Part shown: piece by piece, positions 47,924-56,334 of the stretch
How positions within the stretch are numbered: position 1 is the stretch's first letter
Layout of the letters: each line of letters opens with the position of its first letter
Assembly: GCF_900103125.1 (NCBI RefSeq)
Contig: NZ_FNJV01000009.1
Location: forward strand, 186,001-250,000
Length of the DNA: 64,000 nt
Source of the DNA: Mucilaginibacter sp. OK268
GTDB lineage: Bacteria > Bacteroidota > Bacteroidia > Sphingobacteriales > Sphingobacteriaceae
Direction: 5' to 3'
Notes under the pieces: generated by a model
What the model saw: the letters and a program-made list of their open reading frames with translations, nothing else
Told to the model about the DNA's origin: nothing
Database searches by the model: none
Translations under genes and position numbers: made by a program

Positions 47924-48805
47924 TTATTTCGATTTCATCAGCAGTTTACCTGCTTCTGATTCCAGGAAATTCTCGGCCTCGTCGTGATCTGTGGAAAGAC
48001 TCATCGGTAGCCATTTTTCCATTTCGGCGGTGCGTAAGCTGTCGGCATTTTTTAGCAGCGCAATGGCTTCGCTGCCCAGTACCAGGTGTGTTGGCGGTTC
48101 GGGATGATCAACCAGATCTACCATTACTTTAGCCGCTTTATCCGGATCACCTACGGGTACAAATTTGCCGCTTTGAAAAAATCCAACGCGTGCGTCTACG
48201 GTTGATTCATAACCTTCAACCGATGGGGCGTAAGTCATGGAATCGCCGGCCCAATCGGTACGGAAGCCGCCTGGTTCCACGCAGGTTACGTGTATGCCCA
48301 GATCGGCCACCTCTTTGGATAACGCTTCGCTGAAACCGCCCAAACCAAACTTGGCCGCCTGGTACATGGTCAGTCCGGCATTACCTACACGCCCACCAAC
48401 CGAGCTGATCTGCAAAATATGGCCCGAACGCTGTTTGCGCATGTAAGGCAATACCACACGGGTGATCTCGATAGGGGCATACAGGTTGGTTTCCAGCTGG
48501 CTATGTACCTGTTCATCCGTAAAAGCTTCGGCGGCGCCAATGATGCCAAAACCGGCATTGTTCACCAGTACATCAATACGGCCAAAATGCGCGATGGTAC
48601 TTTCAACCGCCGCTACGATCTGCGCCTTGTTGGTCACGTCCAGTTGTACGGGAAATAGCTGGCCGGGATATTTATCGGCCAGGTCTTTTAATTGTTCGGG
48701 TTTGCGTGCTGTGGCGGCAACTTTATCGCCTTTGGCAAGCACGGCTTCTGTTAGACTGCGTCCCAATCCGCGGGAGCTACCTGTTATAAACCAAATCTTT
48801 GTCAT
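47924..48805 (-). CDS. Short-chain dehydrogenase/reductase
   Basis: This classical SDR of 293 residues has the nucleotide-binding TGSSRGLGRS at residues 8-17, VNNAGFGIIG at about 87, ISSVGGRVG with the catalytic Ser at about 140, and Y-x-x-x-K in MYQAAKFGLGG at about 153. An Arg just after the second strand (AATARKPEQL) suggests NADP. The substrate is unknown. It probably forms a pair with the AraC regulator that follows. Confidence 0.92.
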   Translation of the reverse strand: MTKIWFITGSSRGLGRSLTEAVLAKGDKVAATARKPEQLKDLADKYPGQLFPVQLDVTNKAQIVAAVESTIAHFGRIDVLVNNAGFGIIGAAEAFTDEQVHSQLETNLYAPIEITRVVLPYMRKQRSGHILQISSVGGRVGNAGLTMYQAAKFGLGGFSEALSKEVADLGIHVTCVEPGGFRTDWAGDSMTYAPSVEGYESTVDARVGFFQSGKFVPVGDPDKAAKVMVDLVDHPEPPTHLVLGSEAIALLKNADSLRTAEMEKWLPMSLSTDHDEAENFLESEAGKLLMKSK

Positions 48806-48896
48806 TATCTTCTGTTTTAATTTTGTATAACAAAGGTCGGTAGTATTTCAGGATGCAGCTTTGTTGAAACGCTCAAGTTGCTTTGTTGAAACGTTC

Positions 48897-49039
48897 ATGG
48901 CCTCACCCCAGCCCTCTCCAAAGGAGAGGGAGTTAAAAAACGCGTCATTGCGAGGTACGAAGCAATCACTATGCTATACAGAGCGAACTTGCATAGTTGA
49001 CCTGCCTATGTAGAGATTGCTTCGTACCTCGCAATGACG
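48897..49039. repeat. Two intergenic repeat units in tandem
   Basis: 48897-48935 carries CCCTCTCCAAAGGAGAGGG, a short palindrome shared with 52735-52755. 48943-49039 is a copy of the CATTGCGAGG/CCTCGCAATG family seen at 12438-12525, including ATGCTATACAGAGCG. The rest of the gap 48806-49165 shows no gene and should hold the promoter of the next one. Confidence 0.8.
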
Positions 49040-49165
49040 TGGTTTAAAATATCTTCTTGCCCCAGGTTAATCCTTTTTTAATATTTTATTAAGTTCATTT
49101 GGTTAATTTGCTCATCAGTTATACACCTATCGGGGAGAATAAACCAATTACCCGAAAATAAATTA

Positions 49166-51328
49166 TTGATGAAGAATAAAAATTTAGCCTCTACCTGCAT
49201 TGCTTTATTATTTTTGACGCTGGCCTCAACCGCTTTCGCTAAATCCGTTCATCAAGATACCCTGTTGAGCCAATACAATGTAACCTGGGATACGCCGGGA
49301 CCTACATCGGCACAATCCATGCCCCTGGGTAATGGCGATATCGGCCTTAATGTATGGGTTGAAAAAAGTGGCGACCTGGTATTCTACATCAGCAAAACCG
49401 ATGCCTGGGGTGGAGAGCTCGACGCGCAGAAAGACCCGTGGATGAAACAGGGCGGTGTACTCATGAAATTAGGCGCTATCCACGTTTCGGTAAGCCCCAA
49501 TCCGCTGGCCAAAAGCACCGCCTTTAAACAAATACTGAAACTTAAAAACGGCGAGATCCTTGTTCAGGAAGGCACCGGTAAATCGGCGGTAAAGCTGCGG
49601 GTTTGGGTGGATGCCAATCATCCCGTGATCAGGGTGGAAGCGTTGAGCGGTAGCCCGGTAAGCGTCAATGTAAAGCTGGATAACTGGCGCGCGGGCCAAA
49701 CCGATACCGTATTGAATAACCAGCAAAATCAGGTAGCCTGGTATCACCATAATTCATCAACCACTGATCCGCACCTGGCTAATTTAACCTTTGGTGCTAT
49801 AGTAAAAGGTAAAGGACTGTTGAGTAAAGACGCCTCTACGCTGCAATCAGGTAAAATAACTTCACAGCTGATTTCTATTTATCCTTTAACAGCCGTTGCC
49901 GGTAGCGGTGAGCAATGGCTGTCGAAACTAAAACAACAGGTGGCTGAGATCGAAAAACTTAGCCTGGAGCAAACCCGCGCCGCGCATCAGCAATGGTGGG
50001 GGCAGTTTTGGAACCGCAGCTGGGTGTTTTTACAGGGTGATGAACAAGCCAAACAGGTTACACAAGGCTATGTATTGCAGCGGTTTGTTACCGCCTGTGC
50101 AGGCCGTGGTACTGGTCCTATCAAGTTCAATGGGTCGATATTTGTGGTGGATAACCCCAGTTGGAAACACGACGGCAAACCCGATCCGCAGAACGCCGAT
50201 TTCAGGGCCTGGGGCGGGCAATACTGGTTTCAGAATACCCGTGCCATGTATTGGCCAAGGCTCATGGCAGGCGACTTTGATATGATGCTGTCTCTGTTTA
50301 ATATGTATGCCAAAATATTGCCGGCCAACACGGCGCAGGTGAAACAATTTTACAATCACGGCGGTGCATACTTTGCCGAAACCTCGCCTTTTTGGGGCGG
50401 ATTGCAATATATGGGTCCTGATGTAAAGGCCAATTATACCGGCCATTATTTTACGCCGATACTGGAACTGAGCATGATGATGCTCGACTATTACGAGTAC
50501 ACCGGCGACACCAAATTTGCCAAGCAAACCCTGTTGCCCATAGCCACCGCCGGACTGCAATTTTTCGATCAGCATTTTGGCCGCGACAGCACAGGCAAGC
50601 TGCTGCTTGATCCGGATAATTCCATTGAGATGTTCTGGAAGGTGCATAACCCCACGCCCGATATCGCAGCTTTGCATGCGGTGATCAGCCGGCTGTTGCA
50701 ATTACCTGCTACCATCGTTGATGATAAAACTAAGGCGCAATGGCAAAAGTTGTACAGCATATTGCCGCCGCTGCCGGTAAGCGACGATAAAAAATTACTG
50801 CTGCCTTATACCGGTCCGCAAACGGCCAAATCATTCAACAGCGAAAACCCTGAACTGTATGCTATATACCCATTCAGACTGTATGGCATCGGCAAACCCG
50901 ACCTGGCTTTAGCCCGCAATACTTTTGATGCCCGTAAACAACGCTCTAAAGGCTGCTGGGTGCAGGACCCGATACAGGCCGCCATGCTGGGCGAAGCCGA
51001 TGTGGCTAAAGATTATGTGAGCTTCGCGTTTACCCGCAAGGCGCCCGATTTGAAATTTCCGGCTTTTTGGGCCTCAGGTAACGACTATCACCCCGACGAA
51101 GATAACGGTGGCAACGGCGAAAACGGCCTGCAGCAAATGCTGCTGCAAACCGATGGCAAAAAGATTATCCTGCTGCCTGCCTGGCCTGCCGGATGGAATG
51201 CAGGCTTTAAGCTGAACGCGCCTTACAATACTACCGTTGAAGGTAAAGTGGTGGACGGTAAATTACAAAACCTGAAAGTTACACCGGCCAGCCGTGCAGC
51301 CGATGTGATAGATATGAGCAAGAAATAA
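49166..51328 (+). CDS. Exported DUF5703-type, GH95-like glycoside hydrolase
   Basis: The 720-residue protein has a signal peptide (LLFLTLASTAFA) followed by a DUF5703-like beta domain (AQSMPLGNGDIGLNVWVEKS at about 50-70) and an (alpha/alpha)6-type helical region with FQNTRAMYWPRLMAGDFDMM and MGPDVKANYTGHYFTPILEL. The pattern resembles GH95 fucosidases, but the catalytic residues were not assigned. It is followed by the SGNH/alpha-beta fusion after 7 bp, so the two act in one pathway, probably on acylated plant or microbial glycans (inference). Confidence 0.75.
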   Translation: MMKNKNLASTCIALLFLTLASTAFAKSVHQDTLLSQYNVTWDTPGPTSAQSMPLGNGDIGLNVWVEKSGDLVFYISKTDAWGGELDAQKDPWMKQGGVLMKLGAIHVSVSPNPLAKSTAFKQILKLKNGEILVQEGTGKSAVKLRVWVDANHPVIRVEALSGSPVSVNVKLDNWRAGQTDTVLNNQQNQVAWYHHNSSTTDPHLANLTFGAIVKGKGLLSKDASTLQSGKITSQLISIYPLTAVAGSGEQWLSKLKQQVAEIEKLSLEQTRAAHQQWWGQFWNRSWVFLQGDEQAKQVTQGYVLQRFVTACAGRGTGPIKFNGSIFVVDNPSWKHDGKPDPQNADFRAWGGQYWFQNTRAMYWPRLMAGDFDMMLSLFNMYAKILPANTAQVKQFYNHGGAYFAETSPFWGGLQYMGPDVKANYTGHYFTPILELSMMMLDYYEYTGDTKFAKQTLLPIATAGLQFFDQHFGRDSTGKLLLDPDNSIEMFWKVHNPTPDIAALHAVISRLLQLPATIVDDKTKAQWQKLYSILPPLPVSDDKKLLLPYTGPQTAKSFNSENPELYAIYPFRLYGIGKPDLALARNTFDARKQRSKGCWVQDPIQAAMLGEADVAKDYVSFAFTRKAPDLKFPAFWASGNDYHPDEDNGGNGENGLQQMLLQTDGKKIILLPAWPAGWNAGFKLNAPYNTTVEGKVVDGKLQNLKVTPASRAADVIDMSKK

Positions 51329-51335
51329 GATCACC

Positions 51336-52721
51336 ATGAAAAACATCCTCATCGTACTCATTGCCTTATGCCTGGTAGTACCAGTAGGGGCGGTCACCCG
51401 TATCACCTGCATAGGGGCTAGCATCACCTATGGCGCAACACTGCCCGATCCGGCAACACAGTCGTTCCCGGCACAGCTGGGGGCCTTGTTGGGTAAGGGT
51501 TACCAGGTGAGCAATTTTGGCGTGAGCGGCGCTACGCTGCTGAGCAAAGGTAATTTCCCTTATGTGAGCACACCGGCCTATCAGCAGGCACTCAAAAGCA
51601 ACCCGGATATTGTGTTCATCGATTTGGGTGGTAACGATGCCAAAGCCATTAATCGCCCGCATTATAATGAGTTTGAGGCTGATTATCATACGCTTATCAA
51701 CTCTTTCAAACAGTTGCCCTCGCACCCGCGCATCATTTTGCTGCTGGCCATGCCGTCCTTTGAAAAGGATAGCACAGGTATTTATGATCCGGTTATTGTG
51801 AACCGGGTTAACCCGCACATCAGGCAGGTGGCTTATGACGAAAAGCTGGAAGTGCTGGATATGCATTCGCCATTGATCAATCATGAGGATTTGATGCCCG
51901 ATAAGATCCACCCCAATATAGAGGGTTCAGCCATTGCCGCCAAAAAATTGTATGCTGCCGTGCTGCTGCCACCTGATGCCGGTTTTGATATTTTTAAAGC
52001 GATCAAAGAACCTTATAAAACCGACTCATTTTACGGCTATCCCTGCGCCACATTTACCCTCGATGGCCGCGAGTGCAAAGTGGTAAAACCCAAACGGGCA
52101 GCCAAAGGCCATCCCTGGATCTGGAGAGCACGTTTCTGGGGCCACGAACCACAAACAGACATTGCCCTGCTGGAGCATGGTTTTCATGTAGTTTACAGCG
52201 ATGTTGCCGAACTACTGGGTAACGACGAAGCCATCACCCGCTGGAACAATTTTTATAAGATACTGAACGACGGTGGTCTGGGCCAGAAAGCTGTACTGGA
52301 AGGCATGAGCCGCGGCGGAATTTACATGTATAACTGGGCTGCCGTTAACCCAACCAAAGTAGCCTGTATGTATGCCGATAACGCCCTGTTAGATCTGCAA
52401 TTCTGGTCCGACTCAGCCCTACTCAAAAAAGATTTTAACCTGGCACGAGTAAAAGACCTGGGCGCGTTAAAGGCAAGTCCGCTGGATAAGGTTGCGCAGA
52501 TAGTGGTGGGTGGTTATCCTATGCTGCACCTTTCGGCCGATGAGGACGAAGCGCTCGACCCATCAAAAAATACGCTCCTGTTTGAGCAAAAGGTAAAAGC
52601 GTTGGGCGGCTCCATCACCGTGATCCATAAGCCCGGCTTTAAACACCACCCGCACAGCCTGCCCAATCCGCAGCCCATTGTTGATTTTATTTTGAAGGCC
52701 ACGGGGTATGAAATAAAGTAG
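51336..52721 (+). CDS. SGNH esterase fused to an alpha/beta-hydrolase
   Basis: After a signal peptide (LIALCLVVPVGA) come two hydrolase domains. Residues about 20-210 are SGNH-type: block I CIGASITYGA with Ala-Ser where GDS is usual, block III LGGNDAK and block V DKIHPN. Residues about 220-461 are an alpha/beta-hydrolase: nucleophile elbow LEGMSRGGIY (Ser near 326), acid in SADEDEALDP and the His in KHHPHSLPNP. Both triads look complete. The protein may remove acyl groups from sugars processed by the DUF5703-type enzyme encoded upstream. Confidence 0.85.
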   Translation: MKNILIVLIALCLVVPVGAVTRITCIGASITYGATLPDPATQSFPAQLGALLGKGYQVSNFGVSGATLLSKGNFPYVSTPAYQQALKSNPDIVFIDLGGNDAKAINRPHYNEFEADYHTLINSFKQLPSHPRIILLLAMPSFEKDSTGIYDPVIVNRVNPHIRQVAYDEKLEVLDMHSPLINHEDLMPDKIHPNIEGSAIAAKKLYAAVLLPPDAGFDIFKAIKEPYKTDSFYGYPCATFTLDGRECKVVKPKRAAKGHPWIWRARFWGHEPQTDIALLEHGFHVVYSDVAELLGNDEAITRWNNFYKILNDGGLGQKAVLEGMSRGGIYMYNWAAVNPTKVACMYADNALLDLQFWSDSALLKKDFNLARVKDLGALKASPLDKVAQIVVGGYPMLHLSADEDEALDPSKNTLLFEQKVKALGGSITVIHKPGFKHHPHSLPNPQPIVDFILKATGYEIK

Positions 52722-52724
52722 AAA

Positions 52725-52820
52725 CCTCACCCTAACCCTCTCCAAAGGAGAGGGGACGAAAACAGACTTTATAAAGTCCTCTCCTTTGGAGAGGATTTAG
52801 GAGAGGTACCTTGCAATGAC
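52725..52820. repeat. Palindromic CTCTCC-type repeat with a CATTGC fragment
   Basis: CCCTCTCCAAAGGAGAGGG and, after ACTTTATAAAGT, CTCTCCTTTGGAGAGG make a large imperfect inverted repeat with arms near 52729-52755 and 52779-52806. GCAATGACG at 52813-52821 is the tail of the CATTGCGAGG family. The rest of the gap to 53092 contains no gene. Confidence 0.7.
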
Positions 52821-53092
52821 GTGTTTGTGTACCCTCTTTCCTTCGAAGCCAAAGAGAAGCGAGTCGGCTATACTGCCCAATGGAGAATAGATGTTAAAAA
52901 AGTATCATGTTTGGTTTTAATAGTATGCGTTCCTCCTTCAGAATTGTTACCCATATAATCACATTACCTTTGAATGTAAACTGTTTTTATTGTAATTTAG
53001 CCATTGCCGCCAGCTAAATAGGTTAATGTTTAACTGGCTAAATTATAAATACAACACGGGTACTTAAGTCCTAATAGTAAGTACTGATCAAC

Positions 53093-55657
53093 ATGAGGTT
53101 TTTTGTTTCGGGAATAATTGCGGTTATTTTTTTAAATATACTATGGATACCACCTGTTCATGCGCAATCATACGGGCTTGGTTTTTATAGCCACGAAGTA
53201 GTACAGGATAAACGCACCACCTTAAACCTGGGTATCAGCAACGTTGCTGCAAAAGACAATCTCGAAATATCCTTCGATCTGTCGTTCATTCCTAACCGGC
53301 AAATATATTTTGGTTATATGCTCAGGCTGGTGGGTGACGATAAGCAAAACATCGACCTGGTGTACGATAACCAATACAATACCAAACATTTCAAGATCAT
53401 CATTGGCGAAAAGCTCTCCAAAATATCCTTCAATATCGACGATAAAGAGCTGTTTGATAACTGGAGCAAGCTCAAAATATTTATTGATTTTAAGAACGAT
53501 AAGCTCACTGTATCTGCCGGTAAGGCATCCTACAGCGAAGCGGGTGTGCACTTAAAGCAAAGCTCCAATTATAAGTTGTTGTTTGGCGCCAATGCCTATA
53601 AGCAATATCAAACTACCGATCTGCCCCCGTTTAAGCTGCGCGATGTAAAGATTGTACAGCAGGATAAACTGTTATCCTGGTGGCCGCTGAACGAGTGGCA
53701 GGGTGATGTGGCACACGAAACCGTTAACCAGAACAACGGTACGGTTACCAATCCGCTATGGATCAAGGCCCGTCACCGCAACTGGCAAATGGAAAGGGAA
53801 TTTAGCGTGGCCGGCGATGCCAGTTTGGCTTTCGACGCAGCTACCGAAACGGTTTATATCATCACTGCCGATTCATTGCTTTCTTACTCGGTCAATAAAA
53901 TATCGCCTTTAAAGAGCGAGGTATACAAAACAGGCAGGCAACAGCTCATTCCCGGCGACCAGGCCCTGTTCAATAATGGTAACTTATACTACCTGTTTAT
54001 TGATCAAAAGGGAATAGCTACTTATAATATTAAAGACCAAAAGTGGGACAAGGGCTTTAAAAACCTACCCCAGGAAACCAATACCGGGCACCTGAATAAA
54101 TTTTTCTGCAAAACCGACTCCTCCATTTATACCATTGGCGGTTATGGGCAACTGGTTTATAAAGACAGTGTGAAACAATATCATGTAAGCACCGGCGCCT
54201 GGCAGGAGATAAAAGCCAACGGCGACATATTTACGCCACGTTACATGGCCGGCCTGGGAGCCAATGCAGCGGGCGATACGGTGTATGTGATAGGCGGTTA
54301 TGGCAGCGCTTCGGGCCAGCAGATCGTGAACCCGCGTAACCTGTATGATGTGATGCAGTTTACCGTCAAAACTAAAACGTTTAAGAAATTATTTAACATC
54401 GGTGTTAAAAGCGAGGATTTTGTATTTGCCAATTCGCTTATCATCAACAGTAAAGCCAAAACGTATTACGGGCTCATATTTCCGCAGCATAAGTTTAACT
54501 CCAATCTGCAGCTGATCAAAGGATCGTTGGATAAACCTGCTTACCAGCTGGTAGGAGATACCATTCCTTATTTATTTCATGACGCACGCGCTTATGCGGA
54601 TATTTACTATTGTCCGCACAGCAATAAATTTTTAGCCGTTACTCTTTTTAAAGATAAAGAGCAAACCCAGGTTAAAGTGTACTCGCTGTTAAGCCCGCCA
54701 GAGCCATTGGATAACCCGATACTGAGCGAGGCCGGCATCAACTATATTTTGTGGATCGGCGGCTTATTGGTTGTGGGCCTGGGTATAGCTGGTGTGGTGA
54801 TTGTTTACCGTCGTAAAAACAAGGTTCAACCACAACCGCTATTGGTATCGCCTGTTGTAGAATCTCCTGTTCATCAACACACCGGACAGGTGGAACCAGC
54901 CATTGAGCCCGACCACGACAACCGGGTGAACAACAATAAGAACGCGATATTTTTATTTGGCGATCTGCAATTGTTTACACCCGAGGGACACGAGATCACC
55001 AAGTATTTTACACCGCTGCTTAAAGAATTGTTCCTGGTTATTTTGCTGTATTCGGTTAAACTGGGCAGGGGAGTAAGCTCCGAAAAGCTGAACGAGATCT
55101 TGTGGTTTGATAAATCAGAAAAAAGCGCACGTAACAACCGTTCGGTAAATATTGCCAAGCTCAAATCGCTGCTGGACAAAATGGGGCATTGCCACCTGTC
55201 GAAAGATACCGGTTATTGGAAAATTGAGATCGATTATAACCAGATCATGGTTGATTATCATAACTATCTCAACATTGTATCTAACAAAAGCAAGCTCAAC
55301 AAGCAAAAGATCATCCAGCTTACCCACATCACCCAGCGCGGCAATTTCTTATCGAACATTGAGTATGAGTGGTTGGATGCCTTTAAATCAGAAGTATCCA
55401 ACGAGATCATCGACTCCTACATCCAATTTGCCGGATCGGTCCAGATTGCCGACGACGCGGAGTTCCTGATCAAACTGGCCAATGATATTTTTTACTTCGA
55501 CCCGGTAAACGAAGACGCTATGATCCTGAAATGCAAGGCACTTTCACATTTGGGCAAACACTCCCTGGCCAAAAATACTTTCGAGAATTTCAGCAAAGAG
55601 TACAAAGTGATCTACGGCGAAGGTTTTGAACGTGATTTTCATTCGATATTGGAATAA
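53093..55657 (+). CDS. Membrane-spanning regulator: external propeller, internal winged helix and BTAD-like domain
   Basis: This 854-residue protein has a signal peptide (ends near PPVHAQ), a LamG-like part (about 25-215, SWWPLNEWQGDVAHETVNQN), Kelch-like repeats (about 225-540, TIGGYGQLVY, YVIGGYGSASG) and one membrane helix at about 549-573 (YILWIGGLLVVGLGIAGVVI). Inside the cell lie an OmpR/SARP-type winged helix (about 620-720, KYFTPLLKELFLVILLYSVK) and a BTAD-like helical tail. It should sense something outside and bind DNA inside without a phosphorelay. Its target is unknown; the DUF5703/SGNH genes just upstream are candidates. Confidence 0.85.
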   Translation: MRFFVSGIIAVIFLNILWIPPVHAQSYGLGFYSHEVVQDKRTTLNLGISNVAAKDNLEISFDLSFIPNRQIYFGYMLRLVGDDKQNIDLVYDNQYNTKHFKIIIGEKLSKISFNIDDKELFDNWSKLKIFIDFKNDKLTVSAGKASYSEAGVHLKQSSNYKLLFGANAYKQYQTTDLPPFKLRDVKIVQQDKLLSWWPLNEWQGDVAHETVNQNNGTVTNPLWIKARHRNWQMEREFSVAGDASLAFDAATETVYIITADSLLSYSVNKISPLKSEVYKTGRQQLIPGDQALFNNGNLYYLFIDQKGIATYNIKDQKWDKGFKNLPQETNTGHLNKFFCKTDSSIYTIGGYGQLVYKDSVKQYHVSTGAWQEIKANGDIFTPRYMAGLGANAAGDTVYVIGGYGSASGQQIVNPRNLYDVMQFTVKTKTFKKLFNIGVKSEDFVFANSLIINSKAKTYYGLIFPQHKFNSNLQLIKGSLDKPAYQLVGDTIPYLFHDARAYADIYYCPHSNKFLAVTLFKDKEQTQVKVYSLLSPPEPLDNPILSEAGINYILWIGGLLVVGLGIAGVVIVYRRKNKVQPQPLLVSPVVESPVHQHTGQVEPAIEPDHDNRVNNNKNAIFLFGDLQLFTPEGHEITKYFTPLLKELFLVILLYSVKLGRGVSSEKLNEILWFDKSEKSARNNRSVNIAKLKSLLDKMGHCHLSKDTGYWKIEIDYNQIMVDYHNYLNIVSNKSKLNKQKIIQLTHITQRGNFLSNIEYEWLDAFKSEVSNEIIDSYIQFAGSVQIADDAEFLIKLANDIFYFDPVNEDAMILKCKALSHLGKHSLAKNTFENFSKEYKVIYGEGFERDFHSILE

Positions 55658-55702
55658 GATAGATCGCCTGCGGTAGCCGACTCCTCCACATGTTTAACCT
55701 TA

Positions 55703-55791
55703 TGTCATTGCGAGGAGGTACGACGAAGCAATCTCGTAGCTATTCCTATTCATGGGAACGCGAGGGGATTGCTTCGTGCCTCGCAATGACA
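55703..55791. repeat. Palindromic repeat, CATTGCGAGG family, third copy
   Basis: It starts TGTCATTGCGAGG and ends CCTCGCAATGACA, with AAGCAATCTC and GGATTGCTTCG inside. It differs from the other copies by short insertions (GAGGTACGACGAAG). Confidence 0.8.
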
Positions 55792-55857
55792 TGTTTTTTA
55801 GTTTTTTCTTTCCTACATGTAAGGAATGGCATGCAACTTAAACTTCGCACTTAAATG

Positions 55858-56128
55858 CGTATATTTGTATATACAACGGCCCGGTTTTCCCTAAAAAAGG
55901 AGAACCGGGCCGTTTAATTTAGCGATAAAAAGATCCGAAAACAGATCGTTTTGTATGTAGTTATTTGACAATCAATAATTTAATACTTTTTAAACTTGCA
56001 GAAACCATATTGAAATTTGTTAAAAAGTGTTAAAATCGATGGTTTTGAATCAATTTTGAGCGGTTTTTCATCCATTTTTGCCCAGTTTTTAAGTAAAAAA
56101 TTGTTAAAATAAAGCTTTAAAAAGTTTT
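55858..56128 (+). other. Non-coding element, copy B (related to 12033-12300)
   Basis: It starts CGTATATTTGTATATAC, with TATATTTG matching the -7 box consensus. Next come a 16-bp hairpin and 66 bp, then TAATACTTTTTAAAC (55981-55995), 18 variable bases, a 22-bp block (56014-56035) identical to copy A, 66 bp, and TGTTAAAATA plus TTTAAAAAGTTTT ending at 56128. The order and spacing follow copy A on the minus strand. It lies 206 bp ahead of pheS in the same direction. No conserved open frame is present. The repeated GTTAAA boxes could bind a protein; an RNA role is equally possible. Confidence 0.65.
55875..55914 (+). terminator. 16-bp hairpin opening element B
   Basis: Arms 55875-55890 and 55899-55914 pair over 16 bp with one G-T wobble and loop CTAAAAAA, followed by TAATTT. 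It may end transcripts from upstream, or be the first structure of an RNA that starts at the TATATTTG box at 55860-55867. Its bases differ from the hairpin in copy A. Confidence 0.5.
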
Positions 56129-56231
56129 TATATAATGCGTGCCTGTGTTAAAGCCGGGTAATAATAGCGTTACTCGTAAGCCCTTATGCTATATATTCAT
56201 GCAATAGCTAAACACATTAGAGCCGTTTTTT

Positions 56232-56266
56232 TATATTTGCACACTTGTTGGCATCAGATGCCCAAC
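56232..56266 (+). promoter_or_regulatory. Candidate pheS promoter box and leader hairpin
   Basis: TATATTTG at 56232-56239 matches the TAnnTTTG box; a start near 56246 would leave a leader of about 90 nt. GTTGGCA-TCAGA-TGCCCAAC at 56247-56266 is a small hairpin with one bulge at the front of that leader. No clear T-box or phenylalanine-rich leader peptide was found. Confidence 0.45.
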
Positions 56267-56334
56267 CGGTTTACACCGCAGGCGATATCAGGAAGTTGGC
56301 TTACCGCCAGTAATTTTTTAATAACACCAGAATA

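Noticed and set aside
50030..50701. A 223-codon minus-strand open frame
   Set aside because: It lies fully inside the DUF5703-type gene, is antisense to it, and has no recognisable domain.
51366..51911. A 181-codon minus-strand open frame
   Set aside because: It is antisense to the SGNH domain, whose motifs are clear on the plus strand.
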